Shown here piece by piece: positions 7,477-12,666 of a DNA stretch of 12,666 nt. Numbering within the stretch: position 1 is the stretch's first letter; each line of letters begins with the position of its first letter. This stretch comes from Pseudomonadota bacterium (GTDB taxonomy: Bacteria > Pseudomonadota > Gammaproteobacteria > Steroidobacterales > Steroidobacteraceae). Location of the stretch: positions 1 through 12,666 of the forward strand of contig JAJXYU010000119.1 of the NCBI GenBank assembly GCA_021780395.1, written 5' to 3'. The notes beneath the pieces were generated by a model. The model ran no database searches and had not been told where the DNA came from. It saw nothing but the letters and a program-made list of their open reading frames with translations. A program made the position numbers and the translations under genes.

Positions 7477-8093
7477 CACCACACCTCGCCAAGTCGGGCG
7501 CGCAGCGCGTGGACTGCACGCGAATAGTGCGTTTTCACGCTGCCCTCGGAGCACGCCATCGCCGCCGCGGTCTCGGCGATGTCGAGTCCCTCGAGATTCC
7601 TCAGCACGAAGGCCTGACGCTGCCGCGCCGGGAGCGCGCGCAACGATTCCTCGAGCCGCTCGAGCGCCTGCGCGTGCATCGCGCGCTCGGCGCCGTGGGG
7701 GCTCGGATCCGCCGCGAGATCTGCCGGCTCCTCAACGGACGAGTCGTCGTCCGGCCGCCAGGTCGGCACCCAGGCCATCACCCGCCGGCGAATCGTTCGC
7801 CGTCGCTGCACGTCGCGGATCGTGTTCTCGAGGATCCGGTGGAACAGCGGGCGCCACTCCGCGGCGGGCCGCGCCGCATATCGGCTCGCGAGCTTGGTCA
7901 TCGCGTCCTGGACCGCATCGAGCGCATCGTCGACGTCGCGAAGCGCGATCTGTGCGATCCGGAATGCGCGGCGCTCGACGTCCGCGAGGAATCGATCGAG
8001 CTGCCTGGCGTGATCCAATAGCGCGCCCTCACCGTTCGTGGTGGGATCCTCGGCGCTCCTCCAACTCGATGCCAGCGTATCAAAGGCCGCCAT
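7476..8093 (-). CDS. ECF-type RNA polymerase sigma factor
   Basis: 205 residues from ATG 8093. A sigma-2 region lies at about 33-105 (RDVDDALDAVQDAMTKLASR, then FHRILENTIRDVQRRR). A linker of about 35 acidic/Pro residues follows. Sigma-4 is at about 146-202, with LPARQRQAFVLRNLEGLDIA and the helix-turn-helix MACSEGSVKTHYSRAVHALR. No sigma-3 region and no sigma-1.1, as in the ECF group. It should direct core polymerase to a small regulon, probably including its own operon. GGGGA lies 9 nt before the ATG; an in-frame ATG at 8114 is the main alternative. First gene of the minus-strand unit with the membrane and Arg-repeat proteins. I see no clear GGAAC-type ECF promoter upstream. Confidence 0.9.
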   Translation of the reverse strand: MAAFDTLASSWRSAEDPTTNGEGALLDHARQLDRFLADVERRAFRIAQIALRDVDDALDAVQDAMTKLASRYAARPAAEWRPLFHRILENTIRDVQRRRTIRRRVMAWVPTWRPDDDSSVEEPADLAADPSPHGAERAMHAQALERLEESLRALPARQRQAFVLRNLEGLDIAETAAAMACSEGSVKTHYSRAVHALRARLGEVW

Positions 8094-8164
8094 GCCTCGT
8101 CCCCGGGGAATCATTCGACGAACCCCGCCGATGCCGGTATAAACGCCGCGCACGCGCCGCGGTT

Positions 8165-8174
8165 GACACGTGTC
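8165..8174. promoter_or_regulatory. 10-bp perfect palindrome GACACGTGTC
   Basis: Perfect palindrome 72 nt upstream of the sigma factor start, overlapping a consensus TTGACA hexamer on the plus strand. Operator-like; no regulator can be named. Confidence 0.3.
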
Positions 8175-8197
8175 GCGGCCCGGGCGGATCCGGCGGT

Positions 8198-8206
8198 TTA
8201 CGCACA
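8198..8206 (+). promoter_or_regulatory. DnaA-box-like 9-mer TTACGCACA
   Basis: 8/9 match to the relaxed consensus TTWTNCACA, with C at position 4. One of three sites of form TTACnCACA in this intergenic region. Confidence 0.25.
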
Positions 8207-8234
8207 TCGCAGATGACGGTGCATGTCACACTTC

Positions 8235-8248
8235 CGAGATACATCTCG
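8235..8248. promoter_or_regulatory. Inverted repeat CGAGAT-AC-ATCTCG
   Basis: Perfect 6-bp arms with a 2-nt spacer in the divergent region, just left of the AT-rich core. Possible operator. Confidence 0.3.
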
Positions 8249-8299
8249 ACAGAACTCACGAAGGGTCATTTAAGCGATTGAATTTATTTAGAATAGATC

Positions 8300-8315
8300 A
8301 ATTTCGCGCGGAATT
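8300..8315. promoter_or_regulatory. Near-palindrome AATTTCGCGCGGAATT
   Basis: 16-bp dyad with a single mismatched pair, at the edge of the AT-rich core. AATT arms flank a CGCGCG centre. Operator-like; regulator unknown. Confidence 0.3.
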
Positions 8316-8371
8316 TGGTCAAATGCATCGGAACCCAAAGGGAACGGGCACTTGCGGTCGTTGATCCCGGC

Positions 8372-8392
8372 TTACTCACAGACTTACCCACA
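8372..8392 (+). promoter_or_regulatory. Two DnaA-box-like 9-mers in tandem
   Basis: TTACTCACA at 8372-8380 and TTACCCACA at 8384-8392, each 8/9 to TTWTNCACA and 12 nt apart, immediately upstream of the priA start and on the plus strand. Confidence 0.35.
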
Positions 8393-8397
8393 GCAGT

Positions 8398-8406
8398 TGT
8401 GGAAAA
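8398..8406 (-). promoter_or_regulatory. DnaA-box-like 9-mer TTTTCCACA overlapping the priA start
   Basis: Read on the minus strand this is a full match to TTWTNCACA. It faces TTACCCACA (8384-8392) as an inverted pair with 5 nt between them and contains the priA GTG. Confidence 0.35.
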
Positions 8407-10645
8407 CTCCGACGGCTCACTGATCCTGCAGGTCGCGATCGACACGCCGCTGCGGCGGACGTTCGACTATCTCGCGCCCGTACCGGCCGCCGCGACCCCG
8501 GCCGGGTCGCCGCGCGCCCGGCCCGGCGTTCGTGTGAGGGTCCCGTTCGGGCGCACAACCAAGATCGGCATCGTCGTCGCGGTCACCGATCGCTCCACGA
8601 TGCCGCGGGCGAAGCTCAAGCACGCCGGCGAGATCATCGATTGCGAACCGCTGTTCGACCCCGTCGGCTTCGAACTGTTGCGCTGGGCCGCGGACTACTA
8701 CCACCACCCGATCGGCGAAGTGCTCGCCGCGGCGCTCCCGGCGGCGCTTCGCGACGGACGCTCGTTGGAGGAACCCCGGCTCCTCTGGGAACCGACGCCG
8801 CTCGGACTCGCCGAAGCCACGACGCCATCGGATCGGCGTGCGCCGACGCAGCGCGCGCTGCTCGCACACCTGTGCGTGATCGGCCCCCGCACGACGGCGG
8901 AACTCGGCGTCGAGTTCGATCCCGCGATTCTTCGCGCGGTCGCGACACGCGGCTGGATCCGGGAGCGCCCGCAGCCCGCGCTCCCCGCCGATGTGCCACC
9001 CGGCGTCGCGCCGGTGCTCCGGTCGTCGTCGATCGAGCTCACCGACGCACAACGGCTCGCGGTGGACCGGATCGTCGAGTCGGGAAAGCGGTTCGCGGTT
9101 CACCTGCTGCACGGTGTGACCGGTAGCGGCAAGACCGAGGTCTACCTGCGCGCGATCGCGGGACTGATCGGGGATCACGGCCAGGCGCTCGTGCTGGTGC
9201 CGGAGATCTCCCTGACCCCGCAGTTGGTGGAGCGATTTCGGCAGCGCTTCGACTCGGCGCCGGCGATCCTGCACTCCGGGCTGGCGGCGGGCGAGCGGCT
9301 CGACGCCTGGCGGCGCGCGCGCAGCGGGGAGGCGCGCATCGTGATCGGCACCCGCTCGGCCGTCCTCGTACCGCTCCCCCGGCTCGCGCTGATCATCGTC
9401 GACGAAGAGCACGATGCGTCGTACAAGCAGCACGAGGGGTTCCGCTACTCCGCCCGCGACCTCGCCGTGGTGCGCGCGCGGCGCGCGGACGTCGCGATCG
9501 TGCTCGGCTCGGCGACGCCCTCGCTCGAGAGCCTGGAGAACGCGATCCAGGGTCGTTACCGCAAGCTCATGCTGCCGGAGCGGCCCGGCGCCGCACGCGC
9601 CGCGCGGATGCGCCTCGTGGACCTGCGCCGCCACGCGGTCGACCACGGATTCTCCCAACCCGCGATCGCCGCGATCGCGACGCATCTGGCGGCCGGCGCG
9701 CAGGTGATCGTGTTCCAGAACCGCCGCGGCTACGCGCCGACCCTGTTTTGCGCCGCCTGCGGCTGGGTCGCGACCTGCGCGCACTGCGATGCGCGGCTGA
9801 CCCTGCACCGGCATCCCGCCGGCCTGCGCTGTCACCACTGCGGTGCGCAGCGCCCGCCGGCGAACCGCTGCGAGGCCTGCGGTCGTGACCTGCATCCGGT
9901 GGGTCAGGGAACGGAGCGCATCGAGGAGACCCTCGGCCGGCTCTTCCCAGGGCAGTCGATCGCCCGACTCGATCGCGACACCGTGACGACGCGGGGCGCG
10001 ATCGACGCACTGCTCGAGCGCGTCCGCAGCGGCGACGCGCGGATCCTGGTGGGAACGCAGATGCTGACCAAGGGCCACGACTTCCCCGAGATCGGGCTGG
10101 TGGTGATCCTGGACGCCGACCAGGGCCTGTTCGCGACCGACTACCGGGCCGCGGAGCGGCTCGCGCAGACGATCATCCAGGTCGCCGGCCGCGCCGGCCG
10201 CGCCACCCGTCCCGGGGAGGTCCTGATCCAGACGGAATTTCCGGATCACCCGCTGCTGCGGTTGCTGATCGACGCCGGCTACGAGGCGTTCGCGGCACAG
10301 GCGCTCGCCGAGCGGCGCGAGGCGCGCTGGCCACCCTACGCGCGCCTCGCGCTGCTGCGGGCCGACGCGAAGGATCCGGTGCGGCTCGACGCGTTCCTGT
10401 GCGCGGCCTCGCGCCTTGCGCAGGCCACGGCGGTCGAACGCTCCCGAGGCGTCAGCGTGCTCGGGCCCGCGAACGCACTGATCGCCCGGCGCGCCGACCG
10501 CCACCGCGCCCACCTGCTGATCGAAGCGGGCGATCGGTCCTCCTTGCAACGGTTCCTCGGCGACTGGCTGCCGCGCGTCGAGAGCCTGTCGGCGCCGCAT
10601 GGTTTGCGCTGGTCGCTCGACGTCGATCCACTGGAAGTCGATTGA
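8399..10645 (+). CDS. priA: Primosomal protein N' (replication restart helicase PriA)
   Basis: 748 residues, close to the 732 of E. coli PriA. It recognises stalled forks and reloads DnaB. Seen: N-terminal fork-binding fold with LRRTFDYLAP (18-27) and VRVRVPFGRTTKIGIVV; Walker A GVTGSGKT at 239-246; VPEISLTPQ; DEEH box at 335-338 followed by the aromatic-rich loop SYKQHEGFRYSARD; GSATPS at 370-375; two zinc sites with eight Cys (451, 454, 460, 463, 478, 481, 491, 494); GTQMLTKGHDFP and QVAGRAGR helicase motifs. Complete and presumably active. GTG at 8399 is chosen because it leaves about ten residues before the first family strand. The frame extends to TTG 8315 through residues unlike the family, and no Shine-Dalgarno sequence precedes either. 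It is followed by argS after 58 nt. Confidence 0.96.
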   Translation: MENSDGSLILQVAIDTPLRRTFDYLAPVPAAATPAGSPRARPGVRVRVPFGRTTKIGIVVAVTDRSTMPRAKLKHAGEIIDCEPLFDPVGFELLRWAADYYHHPIGEVLAAALPAALRDGRSLEEPRLLWEPTPLGLAEATTPSDRRAPTQRALLAHLCVIGPRTTAELGVEFDPAILRAVATRGWIRERPQPALPADVPPGVAPVLRSSSIELTDAQRLAVDRIVESGKRFAVHLLHGVTGSGKTEVYLRAIAGLIGDHGQALVLVPEISLTPQLVERFRQRFDSAPAILHSGLAAGERLDAWRRARSGEARIVIGTRSAVLVPLPRLALIIVDEEHDASYKQHEGFRYSARDLAVVRARRADVAIVLGSATPSLESLENAIQGRYRKLMLPERPGAARAARMRLVDLRRHAVDHGFSQPAIAAIATHLAAGAQVIVFQNRRGYAPTLFCAACGWVATCAHCDARLTLHRHPAGLRCHHCGAQRPPANRCEACGRDLHPVGQGTERIEETLGRLFPGQSIARLDRDTVTTRGAIDALLERVRSGDARILVGTQMLTKGHDFPEIGLVVILDADQGLFATDYRAAERLAQTIIQVAGRAGRATRPGEVLIQTEFPDHPLLRLLIDAGYEAFAAQALAERREARWPPYARLALLRADAKDPVRLDAFLCAASRLAQATAVERSRGVSVLGPANALIARRADRHRAHLLIEAGDRSSLQRFLGDWLPRVESLSAPHGLRWSLDVDPLEVD

Positions 10646-10656
10646 CGAGTTTCGGG

Positions 10657-10662
10657 TAAACT
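10657..10662 (+). promoter_or_regulatory. Weak -10-like box before argS
   Basis: TAAACT (4/6) in GGGTAAACTG, between the priA stop and argS, followed by a run of seven C (10664-10670). No acceptable -35 is seen, so argS may mainly be read through from priA. Confidence 0.2.
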
Positions 10663-10703
10663 GCCCCCCCTTGAGACCGACGGACGGCGAGACGGAAACG
10701 CGC

Positions 10704-12464
10704 GTGAAGACTACGATCGAAGCTCTGTTGCGGCAGGCACTGGCGGCGCTGCCGGAAGACCGGGTACCGCCGGCCGCCCGCGCGATCGCGATCGAGGTCG
10801 AGCACACGCGGGATCCCGCGCACGGGGATTTCGCGAGCAGCCTGGCGCTGCGTCTCGCGAAGGCCGCCAGGCAGAATCCGCGAGCCCTGGCCACCGCGCT
10901 CGTCGAGGCGATTCCCGCTCACCCCGCGATTGCGAAGGTCGAGATCGCGGGCGCGGGTTTCGTGAACTTCTTCGTGCACGACGGCGCCTACCGCGCCGAG
11001 ATCGCGCGAATTCTGGCCGCGGGAAGCCGCTACGGCCGATCCGCGGTCGGCGAGGGCAAGCGCATCCAGGTCGAATTCGTGTCGGCGAACCCGACCGGGC
11101 CGCTGCACGTCGGTCACGGACGGCACGCCGCGTACGGCGCGACACTCGCGAATCTGTTCGAAGCGACCGGCTGGCGGGTCGACCGTGAATATTACGTGAA
11201 CGACGCGGGCCGGCAGATGGACATCCTCGCCGCGAGCACGTGGCTGCGTTACCTGGAGGTCTGTGGCGAGCGGATCGTGTTCCCGGCCAACGGTTACCGC
11301 GGCGATTACATCGTCACGATCGCCGGCGCGCTGCGCGCGTCGATTGGCGACGCGCTGCGGCGGCCCGCCGCCGCCGTATTCCGCGATCTGCCGCCGGACA
11401 CCATCGACGGCGGCGACAAGGACGCGTACGTCGATGCGCTGATCGATCGCAGCCGGGAGCTGCTCGGCGCGGAGTCGTTCCGGCAGGTGCTCGACTTCAC
11501 GCTCGCCGACATCCTCGGCGACATCAAGGACGACCTCGGGGAGTTCCGCGTCGCCTTCGATCGCTGGTTCTCCGAACGCAGCCTCGCCGAGGACGGCTCG
11601 ATCGACCGCGCACTCGCAGCGCTCGAACGGGCCGGTCATGCGTACCGCAAGGACGGCGCCCTGTGGCTCCGCAGCACGGCATTCGGCGACGAAAAGGATC
11701 GGGTGATGGTCCGCGACAACGGCGTGAAGACCTACTTCGCGTCCGACATCGCCTACATATTCAACAAGCTCGAGCGCGGCTACGATCACCTGCTGTATGT
11801 CTGGGGCGCCGACCACCACGGCTACATCGCGCGTCTGCGCGCCGGATTGACGGCGCTCGGCGGGCCACCGGAGCGTTTCGAGGTCCGTCTGGTGCAGTTC
11901 GTGACCCTGTACCGGGGCGGCGAGAAGGCGCAGATGTCGACGCGTTCCGGGGAGTTCGTGACCTTGCGCGAGTTGCGGCGCGAGGTCGGCAACGACGCCG
12001 CGCGATTCTTCTACGTGATGCGAAGCAACGACCAGCACCTCGACTTCGACCTCGAACTCGCGAAGTCCCGTACCAACGAGAATCCGGTCTATTACATCCA
12101 GTACGCGCACGCACGCGTCGCGAGCCTGATGCGCCAGCTCGGCGAGCGCGGCCTCGGGCACGACGAGGCCCGTGGCCTCGCGAACCTCGACCGGCTCGGC
12201 GAACCGCAGGAACTCGCGCTGACCAAGCGCCTCGCACTCTATCCGGAGGTGCTCGAACTGGCCGCCGTGCAGCGCGCGCCGCACACGCTCGTACACTATC
12301 TTCGCGACCTCGCGAACGACTTTCACACCAATTACAGCGCGCACCAGGTCCTCGTCGACGATCCGGCGCTGCGCGACGCGCGCATCGCGCTCGCGCGAGC
12401 CTCGCAGACGGTCGTGCGCAACGGACTCGAACTGCTCGGCGTCGGCGCGCCGCAGACGATGTAG
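10704..12464 (+). CDS. argS: Arginyl-tRNA synthetase
   Basis: 586 residues (E. coli 577), class I synthetase charging tRNA-Arg in the cytosol. Domains: N-terminal Add-1 tRNA D-loop-binding domain at 1 to about 112 (GDFASSLALRLAK); catalytic core with VEFVSANPTGPLHVGHGR, the HIGH motif read HVGH at 135-138; NDAGRQM at 166-172; GADHHGYIARL at 368-378; and AQMSTRSGE at 409-417 in place of KMSKS, a degeneracy typical of many ArgS; C-terminal DALR anticodon-binding domain ending LLGVGAPQTM. GTG at 10704 fits the family N-terminus VKTTIEALLRQAL; TTG at 10671 is in frame but has no ribosome site. 58 nt after priA and 10 nt before the FtsN-like gene, an order common in gammaproteobacteria. Confidence 0.97.
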   Translation: MKTTIEALLRQALAALPEDRVPPAARAIAIEVEHTRDPAHGDFASSLALRLAKAARQNPRALATALVEAIPAHPAIAKVEIAGAGFVNFFVHDGAYRAEIARILAAGSRYGRSAVGEGKRIQVEFVSANPTGPLHVGHGRHAAYGATLANLFEATGWRVDREYYVNDAGRQMDILAASTWLRYLEVCGERIVFPANGYRGDYIVTIAGALRASIGDALRRPAAAVFRDLPPDTIDGGDKDAYVDALIDRSRELLGAESFRQVLDFTLADILGDIKDDLGEFRVAFDRWFSERSLAEDGSIDRALAALERAGHAYRKDGALWLRSTAFGDEKDRVMVRDNGVKTYFASDIAYIFNKLERGYDHLLYVWGADHHGYIARLRAGLTALGGPPERFEVRLVQFVTLYRGGEKAQMSTRSGEFVTLRELRREVGNDAARFFYVMRSNDQHLDFDLELAKSRTNENPVYYIQYAHARVASLMRQLGERGLGHDEARGLANLDRLGEPQELALTKRLALYPEVLELAAVQRAPHTLVHYLRDLANDFHTNYSAHQVLVDDPALRDARIALARASQTVVRNGLELLGVGAPQTM

Positions 12465-12474
12465 GCATCGATCG

Positions 12475-12666
12475 ATGACGCGCGATTACAAGCCGCGGCG
12501 CGCGCCGCATCGGGGGTCCCGCAAGGCCGGACTCTCCGGGGGGAGCGGGCTCGCGATCGGTCTCGCGATCGGCCTCGCGGTCTCGGTCGGGGTTCACTGG
12601 CACGATCGGCACGCGGCCCGGCGGGCCGCGGCGGTGCCTGGTGCCGTTCCCGCCGCGGCGAGCTCG
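12475..12666 (+). CDS. FtsN/SPOR-type cell division protein, N-terminal 64 codons only
   Basis: Runs off the right edge. Visible: MTRDYKPRRAPHRGSRK, a basic cytosolic start of the kind seen in FtsN-like proteins, then GLAIGLAIGLAVSVGVHW as one membrane helix (about residues 24-41), then an Ala/Pro-rich periplasmic start. The SPOR peptidoglycan-binding domain that would prove identity lies outside the window. Position 10 nt after argS supports the call, since an FtsN-like SPOR gene often follows argS and precedes hslVU. FtsN would activate septal peptidoglycan synthesis. Other single-pass proteins remain possible. Confidence 0.65.
   Translation, partial: MTRDYKPRRAPHRGSRKAGLSGGSGLAIGLAIGLAVSVGVHWHDRHAARRAAAVPGAVPAAASS

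Larger units (their letters stand above)
8094..8398. promoter_or_regulatory. Divergent intergenic region, sigma operon / priA, with AT-rich core
   Basis: 305 nt without a credible gene. Within GC-rich surroundings, 8261-8300 has only 11 G/C of 40, including a run AATTTATTTA. It carries three dyads and DnaA-box-like 9-mers (listed separately). TAGAAT (8289-8294) resembles a plus-strand -10 but lacks a good -35; TTGACA at 8163-8168 has no -10 at 17 nt. Promoters for both flanking operons must lie here, but I cannot place them. Confidence 0.5.

Noticed and set aside
8163..8191. Consensus -35 TTGACA on the plus strand
   Set aside because: The sequence at 17-nt spacing is GGATCC, with nothing resembling a -10 box. 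The hexamer overlaps a palindrome and may be coincidental.
8170..8364. 64-codon plus-strand frame in the sigma/priA intergenic region
   Set aside because: No ribosome site, no recognisable domain, and it overlaps the AT-rich regulatory-looking stretch. No evidence of coding.
8315..8398. TTG 8315 as the priA start
   Set aside because: The 28 extra residues do not resemble PriA N-termini and pass through the DnaA-box-like sites. GTG 8399 gives a normal-length protein.
9655..9690. Frequent GCGATCGC/CGATCG-like words throughout the window, recalling the cyanobacterial HIP1 repeat
   Set aside because: They fall mostly in codons for Ala-Ile and Arg-Ser in GC-rich genes, without spacing or intergenic enrichment, so codon use explains them.
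8417..10894. 825-codon minus-strand open frame opposite priA and the argS start
   Set aside because: Low-complexity Arg/Gly/Ala sequence with no recognisable domain, antisense to an intact priA. The same reasoning applies to long antisense frames over argS (10452-12344) and pnt (3730-4935, 5119-6825).
1..12666. Search by eye for tRNA, rRNA, CRISPR arrays, insertion sequences and integrases
   Set aside because: No cloverleaf-like sequence, rRNA motif, spaced repeat array, transposase motif or flanking inverted repeats were seen. A covariance-model search could still find a small RNA in 8094-8398.

Overview
The window is a compact, strongly GC-rich bacterial chromosome segment. Gene content and order point to a gammaproteobacterium: priA followed by argS and an FtsN/SPOR-type start, a three-gene split transhydrogenase, and a sigma factor/membrane protein/DUF3106 cassette. 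This lineage call is inferred from familiar gene order, not from a phylogeny. No rRNA, tRNA, CRISPR array, transposase or phage gene is visible. Apart from one AT-rich intergenic stretch the DNA looks like ordinary core chromosome.

Layout, left to right. Positions 1-3694 hold a tight minus-strand cluster: an HNH endonuclease (3694-3023), a stand-alone FEN-type 5'-3' exonuclease (3020-2100) and acetyl-CoA synthetase acs (2065 to beyond the left edge). Gaps are 2 and about 34 nt. Divergent from it is the plus-strand pntAA-pntAB-pntB operon (3757-6579) for the proton-translocating NAD(P) transhydrogenase, with a plausible extended -10 promoter just upstream. It ends in a perfect GC-rich hairpin.

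Convergent with pnt is a minus-strand three-gene unit (8093-6594), transcribed as ECF-type sigma factor, single-pass membrane protein, then a secreted, extremely arginine-rich 18-residue repeat protein of the DUF3106 type. Order and spacing suggest a signalling cassette: regulator, membrane partner, periplasmic component. Its signal and targets are unknown.

A 305-nt divergent intergenic region (8094-8398) follows. It contains an AT-rich core, several dyads and four DnaA-box-like 9-mers, the last overlapping the priA start codon. Then come priA (8399-10645, replication restart helicase), argS (10704-12464, arginyl-tRNA synthetase) and the first 64 codons of an FtsN-like division protein that runs off the right edge.

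Most of the content is housekeeping metabolism (acetate activation, NADPH balance), replication restart, translation and division. The parts most worth a second look are the sigma/membrane/Arg-repeat cassette, the DnaA-box-like cluster before priA, and the pairing of two nucleases with acs.
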